The position numbers were made by a program, and so were the translations under genes. From assembly GCA_003008705.1 (NCBI GenBank), contig PDUO01000014.1:1106742-1170741 (forward strand): a stretch of DNA of 64,000 bases, in the 5' to 3' direction. Positions within the stretch are counted from its first letter, which is position 1. Each line of letters starts with the position of its first letter. The notes beneath the pieces were generated by a model. The model saw only the letters and a program-made list of their open reading frames with translations. It had not been told where the DNA came from and searched no databases. This DNA is from Pezicula radicicola. Lineage: Eukaryota; Ascomycota; Leotiomycetes; Helotiales; Dermateaceae. Positions 20,999 through 30,504 of this stretch are shown in pieces.

Positions 20999-21672
20999 TC
21001 AACATTTATATTCATCCGCCCACCACTTCTTAAAAGCCAACAATCTCTCCGTCCTCTCCCTTGCGAGCTCTCTCCCCTTATCTGTCTTCATCAGAGCCTC
21101 CAACTTCTCCAATTTTATGTCAAATATCCCTAGAGATTCCAAGAGAGGCCGGCCACCATGAGAACCACCGTAAGTGAACACTCTGGCGATACCGATTGCT
21201 CCAATAGCGTCTAACCGATCGGCATCTTGGACTGGCCCCAACTCTGGGAATTCCACAAGAAGTTGTTGAACGTATGAGAAGTCTTTGATCTCATTGCTGT
21301 ATGAAACCGCCGTGCAGATAGTTTGTACTTTTTGAGCAAGAGCTTCGTCGGCACCGAATGAAAGAAGGACATTGTGCACCATGGAGTTCGGATCATCATC
21401 ATCTCTTAAATACTTTCTGTCGCCAACATCATGGAGGAGGGCAGACAGCGTGACGATATGCAGGTCGTATTTTGGAGATGCTTCAGCGATTTCAAGCGCG
21501 AGTCTAAGAACACCTGCGGACAATTAGTAGTTGGAAGAGCTAGGGAAACGACTCGCTGATTCTTACGTCTAATATGCTCAAAGTCATGAGATCCATCGTA
21601 GTTGCCCATGAACTGTCTCACATAATCAGTGACATTGGCGACAAGTTCCTTTTGGGCGAGAGTCGTAGTCAT
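20999..21672 (-). CDS. HD-domain metal-dependent phosphohydrolase (YedJ-like)
   Basis: HD-superfamily hydrolase, expected to cleave phosphate esters of nucleotides with a divalent metal. Exons 21672-21567 and 21513-20999 are joined by a 53-base phase-1 intron (206 aa). Metal-binding residues are visible: His29 and His33 in SHDFEHIRR, the HD pair at 63-64 in LLHDVGDRKY, and a later Asp in VQDADRLDAIGAIGIAR. This is the full HD layout. Size and motif order match the small uncharacterised HD proteins of bacteria and fungi (YedJ type). The natural substrate is not known. It flanks the GARS cluster but is a widespread conserved gene, so I treat the neighbourhood as chance. Confidence 0.85.
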
Positions 21673-22196
21673 GGTAAGGTCGCTGATGTTGGCGAATGCT
21701 TGTCGGGCAGAGCGGTGAGTTTTGATATGATTGATTAGCCTGAGTAACTTGGATGCTGACTTGGCGATGAGCGGGTTGAAGTCCTTGTGTGAGGGCGTGA
21801 CTTCGTGTAAATGTCAATTGAGTTCAATGGACCACTGGAGCTTGGAGACGCGTTGTTTTTGTTGACTTCGTTTGAGCGACGTGTCTCAGCTGCTACTGCC
21901 TAAAATAAAATACCGTGCCGCTCTCACCGATAAGGAAGGAAGTTCCGTGAGTGACGGTGATGGCCATATTGGAATGTTGTCTACCTTACCTAAGAGTGCT
22001 CAAGTTGTCAAATTCTATAAATCACCAAAACTAGGTCATTCACTCACCACAGAAGATTACCGAGTCATTTGACAGTGTCTGTGAGCCCTCGTCGAGACTT
22101 CAGACGAGACGGCCAATAGACAATGCATAGATTACAAATGAGCATCGCTCAGCGATTAGATAGGTGCCATAAGTTCATTATCATTCTTGACCAAGT
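21673..22196. other. Gap between the HD-domain gene and an alpha/beta hydrolase gene
   Basis: 524 non-coding bases, with the promoter of the HD gene on the left and the 3' flank of the hydrolase gene on the right. A 66-codon frame at 21872-22072 has no recognisable feature. Nothing else was seen. Confidence 0.4.
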
Positions 22197-23696
22197 TCAA
22201 AGCTTTCCTACGAATTCTCTGACCTCCTGTCGCAAAGTACGAATGGCATCGTGATCATGCCAGAAATGTCCTCCTCCGGTAACCTCCTTGTACTCAAGCT
22301 TCGCTCCTTCGACGCTGGCCAATTTCGCAGCCCATAATTTGAGCTTTTTAACAGAGATTAAGCTATCATCGTGGCAGAAGATCGTCAGCGTAGGATTATT
22401 AACGAGTTTCATCTCGTCCTCTGTGATGAACTCTTTCTCCTTTCCTTTTGCTGGTTTCGATCTGATGCTCCACATTGTCGTTAGGCTTCCCACAATGCCC
22501 TGTGGTGGTGATACTAATAGGTATGCTGTGCTAAGATGGTTTCCGATTCCCGGTTCTTCTCCCATCTGGTCTGGATCGGTAGGTTTCTTATCTTCTACCT
22601 TGACAATATCAAGGGAGGAATCCGATTCCATTGCTTTACTCCTCGATGATGTGTTCGACCCACAGCTATTCTGTCGCCTTGGAGGAAAAGTATGTGACCT
22701 TGCCATAGACTTCATTTTATCCACGCTCTTCCTGACCCGTTCCGGCGTCTCAAGAGCGAATGAACTTCTTGAACGAAAAGACTCATGGCTTGCTCTACGT
22801 AGATCCTCTTCCCCACCCATTCTTACCCCGCGATTTGCCTTCGGGGAACTTTCTATATTCTCTTTAATGTACAGGCTTCGGCCACGATTTTGGGAAGGAC
22901 TAGGTGGAGGTTCGGACAGGATGGCGAGAAATTGGGTCTGTAGAAGGTCATTTTGTTGTGTTGCAAGAGAACGAGCTCTGAGTCGAATTTCTGCATGAGG
23001 GGTTCCAAGCATCGGCGAGGAGAAAAGTGGTAGTATGCTAGTTTGTGAGACAGGCGGGATGCAGCTAGTGATAAGGCCACCGTAAGAGTATCCGGCGAGA
23101 AGGAGTGTGAGCGGTGTCTCATTATTTGTAGCTAATTGCTTCCTTGTCGGGGATCTTGAACGTGTTCGTTTTCTGGAAGGTGTAACGGCTCGTTTGTGTG
23201 GGAGAGCCTGGGTTGGAATCGGCATAAGACCGTGATCCTCGAGGTGTTGCACATAGTCGAGAGGCAGGGAGTGCAGTGCCGGCGGAGCAAGGTGATGCAT
23301 GTAGTATATCATGAATCCAATCATCGAAATATAGTCGCTCTGTTCGGGCTTCGATGTCCACGACGTACGGCCTCGAGATGAGCCAGCTCCTCTACATCCC
23401 CGCAATTAGCACGAGCATTTGAATATACGAAGCGCATAAATACCGAAAGTTGAAGGTGCCAACCACAAATCCCTCTTTCAGGATTGTTGTAGCTATCACA
23501 TCAACTACAGGATCGTCATAACAACCACCCAAAGGCGCGTAGGGATGGGCCACTATCGCCGCCTTCTTCTGCCATGGCAAGGATACCTGCGAGATTGAAG
23601 CGGCTTCCAGACGCAGAGGATGGTAGATTCGACAATCTAAGACGCAATCATCATGGATAGAGGGGATTGAAAAGGTGAAGACCGGAGGAGGGAGCA

Positions 23697-23732
<36 letters not shown>

Positions 23733-23742
23733 CCACTACCAT
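22197..23742 (-). CDS. Alpha/beta hydrolase fold protein
   Basis: Fungal alpha/beta hydrolase of unknown substrate. Exons 23742-23444 and 23391-22197 are joined by a 52-base phase-2 intron: 497 aa from ATG 23742, or 482 aa from the in-frame ATG 23697. The join gives FNFRGAGSSRGRTSW, the conserved oxyanion/HGG-like region of this family. The nucleophile elbow is GYSYGG, with Ser as nucleophile. The C-terminal TGGGHFWHDHD supplies the catalytic His. Between them, about 120 Ser/Arg-rich residues look disordered (SRKRTRSRSPTRK and beyond). The first 15 residues come from a GGCT tetranucleotide repeat (PASQ units), so the second ATG may be the real start. Size resembles fungal homologs annotated only as hydrolases. 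Confidence 0.78.
23698..23732. repeat. (GGCT)n tetranucleotide microsatellite at a start codon
   Basis: About 8.75 perfect units of GGCT. On the minus strand it encodes Pro-Ala-Ser-Gln repeats between two in-frame ATG codons (23742 and 23697) of the alpha/beta hydrolase. The unit is not a multiple of three, so gain or loss of one unit would put the upstream ATG out of frame while leaving the downstream ATG intact. Confidence 0.9.
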
Positions 23743-25179
23743 TTAACGACTCTTCTCATCTGTTGAAAAGCCGACGCTTTGTTGTGCGCATTGTGAGATA
23801 CCCACACGGTTGTATTCAAGGTACGTAGACTGGTAAGATCACCTTTTGAGAAGGAGAGGAAAAGAAGTCTGAAGTCAGCGACATCACGAAGTAGTTAGGC
23901 ACTTCGGCAGTAGAATTAAGGTTGTCTTAGCTGGCCATTGAGGGGTTAACGCAGATACCCCCGCCTGGCAGCTCTGGGTAGCACGTGAAATAAGTAGTAC
24001 AGAGTAGATAGGAACTTAATAATTTATTGTCTACCTACTATATTATAGTGTATCTCCTTTTGCGAATAGATACTTATAGTATCAGTTACGGAGGTAGGAC
24101 TTTATTAGTTCGCAGAACATTACTAGCGATACTGGATTTCTCCTAAATCTATCCTACTCAACCACTACGTTTAAATTACCATAGGCTTCTTCCCTTTCTT
24201 CTATCCTCAGTCTTTTTCTGGACCTCCTTGCACATTATGCTAATAAGGAGACATTGTTCCCTCTCCATTCGTCTCATTTTCGTTCTTCTCAACCTCGGCA
24301 CCCTCGATGTCCTTTTTATTCTTCTTATCCATGATGATCTACATAACGCAACTGATAACGACAAAACCAACCGATCTAACAACACTAAAAAATAATAGAA
24401 CATATCCCTACTACTTTCTGTAGAATAGCAGTGGGTCAGCAAAGCTTCATTCTCGATATAAGGTTACATCTTTCAATCTTATAGAGAAAATTTTTAGTAT
24501 TTCGAGATTTGTGTGGTTTTCCTACTTACTTTTGGTGTGCCAAGGCTGGCCGTTAAGCTCAACAAAGGTGGCATCCTGTTCGAGATTATTAATCGTTAGG
24601 ATTTGAGAGCCAGCTCCATTTTATGAGAACACGTACAGAGATCCTGAGGCCCTCAAGAGAAGAGAAACAGATCCAAGTTCTTTCATTATCTGGATATCTA
24701 AGTGGAAAACTATTGAGAATCGTCAGTCTTGGCTAAGTTTCGTAGACCTTGAAGTTTAGATTAAGCGAGTTGCCTAAATCAAGGTAAGTGAGGTGGCATC
24801 CTGTCAAATAGTTAGTATTTGAAAGCCAACTCTACTTTATATATAAGATTATATATAGAGGCCCTAGAATTCCTATGAAACATAAACCTAAGTTCTGTAG
24901 CTATCTAACCATAAAATTATTAAGAACTGTTAGTCCTACTAAGTAAGTTCTTACACTTGATAGTTTTGTAAGAAAGGATTTCCAAGGCTATAGTTTTCCT
25001 ACTGGTTTATAAACCTACTTGAGAAAACCATTCAATAGGGGGAGGTACTGTCAGCTCAGGTCAGACAGATGCTTGATGTAGACGTGTGACGTAGGTGAAG
25101 TTAAACTTAGTTTGTTGTCCTGTGACATGTTCTCTAATTCTGCCCATAAATGCTCGAGTCTCTACTGGTTCGTAGACTC
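23743..25179. other. AT-rich intergenic region with a diverged duplicated segment
   Basis: About 1.4 kb without a supportable gene. An 88-codon open frame at 24176-24442 (minus) is basic and low in complexity and is rejected. The right half holds two diverged copies of a roughly 200-base segment (separate entry). Confidence 0.5.
24561..24990. repeat. Two diverged direct copies of a ~200-base segment
   Basis: Copy 1 (about 24561-24770) and copy 2 (about 24785-24990) both begin GGTGGCATCCTGT. They share, in order, blocks such as TTTGARAGCCA, GAGGCCCT, AAGTTCT, ATCTAA and GTYAGTC. Copy 2 is richer in A and T, and many differences are C-to-T or G-to-A. That is the pattern left by repeat-induced point mutation, though I have not counted it. 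Confidence 0.6.
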
Positions 25180-26791
25180 TTATTTCTTCTCAGCATCCTC
25201 TTCAGTACCCCAGCGTTTGGTTTCGTCTCCTGCTTGCCAATCCTTCTCCACGTAACCTAATTGTTGCTTTACCTTCTCAACTGTCTCCTTATCGCCTGTA
25301 TTTTTCCCTATGTTGTCGCTGATCTTGATTGCTAGATTGCCGGCTGCAGAACTGAGTTTGATGACTATATTGAGTGGTGTGGACTTCTTGCCAGTGGACG
25401 TGTGGACAAAATCGTTCGTCAGGAATGTACCAACACCGAAAGTAGGCTGGAAACCTTGCTCTTCAGCTATTTTCTTGTACTGAAGACAGAGCTCAATGTT
25501 TAAGGAATCCGAAAAGACAATCGTCTTCTTGTCGGCAATACCTTGCTCATCGTAGAATTCTCTCATTAGCTTAACAAAGTTGGCTGGGTCTCCAGAATCC
25601 TGTCTAACGCCAACAAACACTTCTGCGTATGTTTTGGTCTCCCTCTCCTGTTTCTCAATGGGTGCGCTGAGAGGAGGTGTCGTTGTGCTAAGATTATCTG
25701 TTGTGGATGTGGTAGTGGAAGTTGAATTAGACGAAACAGCTGCAGCTCCATCCTCAGCGGCTGTGAGTTGCGGTATAGGCTCACTGAAAGCCCTTAGAAA
25801 GATTGGTGTGCCAAATGTATCTGTCAGCGCAATTCCCAGAACTCCCTCTCCGAAGCAGCCAACCCAGTAGCGAAGTGCAGTCTCCGTTGCAGCGTCGTAG
25901 TTCCCTGTGATAGCAGCGACTCCCATGAACCATTCATGTGCAACAGTACCAACCGGTGGGATACCAAATCTCATAGCAAGGTGAACGTTACTTGTTCCCG
26001 TAATCTTCCCGGGCGAGTCTTTCTTCTCACCATCCTTCTTTGCGCGCACTAAACCGCGGAAGACAAGTGCTTGGGTATGGTAATCTCTTCTTCTCCTTGT
26101 TCCGAACTCCGAAACGACACAACCAGCCTCAAGGAGTCTCATTCCCTTGTCATAGGCCTTTTCCTCTTGTCCATCGTAAGTCCAGTCGGTATCCATAAAG
26201 CGGAAGTAGGCCTCGCTGGTGAGCGCAAGAAGAGGGATCTCGTAAAGTATTGTGTCAACCCATAATCCTTTGATCAACAGATCCGTTTCTCCCAAGTCGT
26301 TGGGGCTACCAGTATCATTGTCGGGTATGAAGGTCGCGACAATCTGTTCGCGTGGATTAAGGCGGAAGTCCTTCAGGAAATTCAGGTAAGGTTGATTCAG
26401 GTACGTGCAGGTGTTCTGAAGAAAGCGGAGTTCGTCGTTTGATAGAGCGATATTTCCCAGTTCTGTTTGTGAAAGTTAACAGGCCAAGTCTGATAGGGCC
26501 AGAGGCGGGTGGGGGGAGGGGAGGGGAATACCAACTATTGATCTGAGCCTCAAGCCATTGAAAAGCAGCTCGTGAAAGTTTCTTTTCGGGGGTCCTGTTC
26601 TTAAAGGCGTATGTAACTTGAACATCCGGGAAGTATTTCAAGACGGCGCATTGCATAGTCAACTTGTATAGATCGGTACTAGAAAGACAAAGTCAGAATT
26701 GCGTAGTGGGGTACCGAAGAGTGGTACAAGGCACCTACTCGAGGAAGGAGATCACGCCCTCGGGGAAGGGAGATGAGCCAGTGAAATCCAT
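25180..26791 (-). CDS. NPT1: Nicotinate phosphoribosyltransferase (NAD salvage)
   Basis: Converts nicotinate plus PRPP to nicotinate mononucleotide in the Preiss-Handler NAD pathway. Exons are 26791-26739, 26678-26536 and 26462-25180 (492 aa); phases 2 and 1 add up exactly. The start reads MDFTGSSPFPEGVISFL, then DTDLYKLTMQ, the family N-terminal signature, across intron 1. The active-site His is in GTVAHEWFMG, and the PRPP/phosphate-binding region shows VGVRQDSGDP and FGVGTFLTND. A low-complexity insert of about 45 residues rich in Ser/Thr/Ala (about 310-355) lies just before KTYAEVFVGVRQDSGDP; other fungi also vary here. The length is slightly above the yeast enzyme because of this insert. 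Confidence 0.93.
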
Positions 26792-28031
26792 GGTAGTATT
26801 TAGGCTGGTTAGATCTTGAAAATGATTGCTGTTTCTTTCTTCTGTTCAGTGGACGATGCGATTAAGGATTGGTACCGTACTAAGGAAATTAAGTAGGAAG
26901 AGGAAGGTAATTGAGTTGCGACGACGCGTGTACTGTAAAGAGAACGAGCTCTCTCAAAGACTAATGCCCTATGCCTTGTAGTGGGGGTTTCATCCGATAA
27001 AGGTCTTTTAGCTAGGCGATAGCTTACCTTATCGTCTGGCCCATTCCACCAATTTTTGTGTACTAGCAGGGATTATAAAAGGGCGGCATGACATGTGGTG
27101 ATGCAAGCTTTTTATGAGCTCTTACTGTACGCGCCTTACAGGTTGCAGAAAGAAAACTAGCCGTAGACGAAAGTGATTTTGAATCGAAATGGAGCCGGTT
27201 ACATGCTGGAAGGGGTGAATGCTTTTACATCAATCATGACTTCCGAGTGCTGCTTCTTAGAAAGTACCTTTCGTACCTACTGCACTGTCTACAAGGGTGT
27301 GAACTTTGGCTTTCGGGAGCACCCGTAACAAGACATTAAGAGCACGGTAGTCTTATAAAATAGTAATAAGACTACTAGTACAGAGTCTATAGTCTAAATA
27401 GCTTCTAATAATATTCTTCTCTTGATTGTTTTTCTAAAGTAAGCTTATAAAACTACTAAAGGAACTTTAACCTTAAATTAAATACTGTAGTATATCTTAA
27501 ATAAATAATTTTAGTAACTTACCTAAGGTACCTTACTTAAGTAATCCACCTAATAGTTTACTAACGGATCTATAAATCTAAGCAATTTAAAAACTTGCCT
27601 AAACAAATCTAACAAGGCACACTAAAAAGATTTAGTTTCTTTTAGACCTATTTCACATGCCTACAAGCAGAAATGTTTCTTCCCACATTTCTCCTCCAGC
27701 ACTTACACCACATAAAAACCATCTGATTTTCTACATGGCAGTTCTAGATCTTTTGCATGTAAGAAGTCGATACCAAAACCTTACCCAGACAAGTAAAATC
27801 AGGCGTGTAATATAAGCAAGTTCAGCAATGAGTGAAGTGCACTCCGAGGCAATTCTTCAAACAGATTATCAGTAGGAAGAACTGCATTCTCTTGCTGGAG
27901 GGAAACTTGTATATTGAATAATTCATTTATCATCTATCGTCTCTCATGGATATACATATAGGGGTATCATACACATTAGCACTCTCCTTCCCGGACCTTT
28001 CGAGTTGCCGCCAGTAATTGAATCAAATATC
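26792..28031. other. Intergenic region with an AT-rich core
   Basis: About 1.2 kb. The right side of NPT1 holds its promoter. From about 27340 to 27640 the DNA is extremely AT-rich, with repeated TAAG/CTTA words (for example TTACCTAAGGTACCTTACTTAAG). No open frame is supportable. The left end near 28031 would be the 3' flank of the next gene. Confidence 0.45.
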
Positions 28032-29721
28032 TCACTGCTCCTTCGAACAATAAGCCTTCACAGCCTCCAGCACTCTCCTCCTCGTGGAAGCTTTGTCGAA
28101 AACCTGTGCATGATCTAGCTCATTGAACCAAAGAACCTCAATCCCGTCCCCCGTCCACTCCTTCATCTTCCATTCGTCATCATCCTCACCTACAAGCGTA
28201 CCCTCACTACTTCTACTCCCTTCCCTATCACCAATGAGGTTGGAGTTCTGTGTTGTAGGACTCTGATCCTCAATATCAACCAAAATGCTATTGGTTCCGT
28301 TGAAACCATCCATCTCACGATCTACGGATTTGGAAGTTAGGTAGCGTCCAACGGCTTCGGTATTCACGATCAGATCGACACCGCCGAGACAAACGGTACA
28401 GTCGCGGCCGATGAGGTCTTTTTTCCACAGAACGTTCTCGTTCCAGAAGAAATGCCGGCTTAGACTATGTGCTACGCCGGGATCCATGCTCGCGAAGTAG
28501 TATAACTGGTGCTCGTTCGCCCTGACTGGTTTCCGTTGGGTGAAGTTGTATGCTACGTCTGGTAGATGGAGGAGGACTGACACGGGGTCCATAAGTACAA
28601 CTGGGCCAATGCGTGGTCTAACTAACGAGGACTTAAGTAGATGCGTGGCCACCACCGTACCGTATGAATGTGCTATTAGTACGAATTTCTGCTCTGGGCC
28701 AAATTCCTTCTTTACGATCTCATTAACTTCGGCGCACATTTCTTCCCGGGGAAGCGCGGCGTGCGTGAATCTGAAAGAGACAGGCATGATTTCTATAAGC
28801 AGGATGCCAACTTGATCATTAGGATCAGAGCTCTCGACGCCTGTGTTGGAATTGAGTTCATTCACAAACTTGGTGTATGGGTATAGGCCAATACCGATGC
28901 CATGGATGAAGACAATTGGGAGCTTGGTGCTAGATGTGTGCGGACGATGCCAGTAAGTGGTGTATTTGACAGGCGAGCGGTGACTTGTGAGGAGGGCCAA
29001 GGGTCGGAAGGGGAAGAGGGTAAAGAAGCGGCTAAGCTTTGTGCGGTGGAAGTGAAAGCCATGGGACAGTAGTCGTACGTAGGTAAGGAAGTCGACGAAG
29101 CCAACGCACTTTCATGTTCATTAGCCTAGGTAGTATTTGGAAATGGCATTGTGGACTTACAAAGTACCAAACTAAACTCCGATGTAGCATATCACAGTTA
29201 TCCAACGTCAGCCGGAGAGCCTTCGCACTACCCCAGCCTTCCTCAAACTTCCGTCCAAGCAGTTTCTCGGTGGCAGCAACATAAGTCTCCAGTTCCTCGT
29301 TGTCTTCTCCAGGTGGTCCACGCCGATTAAAAAATGCCCACAGAAAGAACTCCTTCAGATTCTCAATCTTGATTTCATCTAACTCAGCGCCTAGAAACCA
29401 CTTCCGCAGATATGCCTCAGGATCCGCAATGTTATCATTGCACAGCTGGAATAGCTCTCGTCGTTCTTCGCGGGAAGGTGGAGGAGGGTGCTGAGCCTCG
29501 CGTTGTAGGTATGCACGATAGGGTAGAAAGGCTAGCAGATAGAAGAGGGTCTCTGCAATTGCTATGATCTCGAGGGCGAGGGGGAGTCGCCAGGTTGCTA
29601 CTTGAAAGCCATAGATGCCGTAGACAAAGACAACATACAAGATACACAGGGGCGCAAGGTAGTGCAGGCCAATGATACAAGTTTGGATGAAGATATACTC
29701 CAACCTCGAAGTTCCAATCAT
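28032..29721 (-). CDS. Membrane-anchored alpha/beta hydrolase
   Basis: Exon 1 (29721-29161) and exon 2 (29108-28032) are joined by a 52-base phase-0 intron (545 aa). The N-terminus has two hydrophobic segments (about residues 10-35 and 45-65), so the protein is probably anchored in a membrane. After a region carrying VGFVDFLTYVRLLSHGFHF, the hydrolase domain begins at about residue 250 with PIVFIHGIGIGLYPY, the HG oxyanion motif. The nucleophile elbow is AHSYGT, with Ser nucleophile. The catalytic Asp is probably in GGVDLIVN and the His in LDHAQVFD near the C-terminus. A short acidic/Ser-rich insert (about residues 455-510) precedes the last block. Homologs occur widely in fungi without an assigned substrate. 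Confidence 0.83.
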
Positions 29722-30504
29722 GGCGGTCTGAGCGGGGCTGTTGCGGGGCTGTTGCAGACAGGTGAACCTCGCAAGGCCAGCTTGGCGATATAGAGAAGTT
29801 TTGGAATAGTAGTGACTGTGACTGCAGTAGTAGTAAATTGGAAGAAAAGGACGAAGGAGCAAAAGGAATAAGACAACAAATTTGGAGAGCTCAACAAATT
29901 TGCAAGTGTGCCCCGTTAGGTACCGTCACTCGTTACTACTCGAGTCGCGTACGATACCAGGGGGTCGTGCTGAAGTCAACGAATTTGTTGTCATATTATT
30001 GTCAACGTTTCAGCGGTGGCACATGCTTAAAATATGGTGGTAGTACTGTAGAGCTGAAGTTTTTCTTTGGCTTACCTCGGCGGCGTGAGACTGATGTGGG
30101 ACAGCTATGTATGTACTGTACGATCTATGGCGTGTTTGGCGCGTCGGGCCACCTTCCGCAGCTCCGCCAGATTAAATTTACTGTAGGAAAGGTACTGCAC
30201 AGTACAGTATTGCTGTACTAGAAGACGTCACCCAACATAAAATCAGGGTCCTCCCCTCCCACGCCTCTTTCTTCTAGTACGGAGTGCAGCACTACCGTAC
30301 CTGGCTACTGCATCTGGCATGTGATAGGGAGGTAGTCCTCGGCTCTGCCATGTCGACCTCTGTATCCGTTATGAAGAAGATCTGCTTTTGGCAAAGGACC
30401 ACGGCACTGGATTATTGTTGAGCTCTAGAACTGCATAGAATCCGTACATCCATTCATCATAGTATCGTCATGTTTCTACTCTACCCATTTTCCACTTGCA
30501 AACG
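29722..30504. other. Gap between the anchored hydrolase and WDR6 genes
   Basis: 783 bases between the start of the hydrolase and the stop of WDR6, both on the minus strand. It holds the hydrolase promoter and the WDR6 3' UTR. A 127-codon frame on the plus strand (29838-30221) has no domain and is not supported. Several TACTGTAC/AGTACAGT words occur near 30110-30220 and form small palindromes. Confidence 0.4.

Noticed and set aside
20999..21672. Linking the HD-domain hydrolase to the GARS/PLP cluster as a nucleotide-processing member
   Set aside because: It is a widely conserved small HD protein and shares no distinctive feature with the array; adjacency alone is weak evidence.
22288..22998. 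236-codon plus-strand frame antisense to the alpha/beta hydrolase
   Set aside because: Shadow of the real gene; composition mirrors the Ser/Arg-rich region on the other strand.
24176..24442. 88-codon basic reading frame
   Set aside because: Low-complexity Arg-rich sequence in AT-rich DNA without homology I recognise or splice support.
29838..30221. 127-codon plus-strand frame upstream of the anchored hydrolase
   Set aside because: It overlaps the expected promoter and lacks any domain or splice partner.
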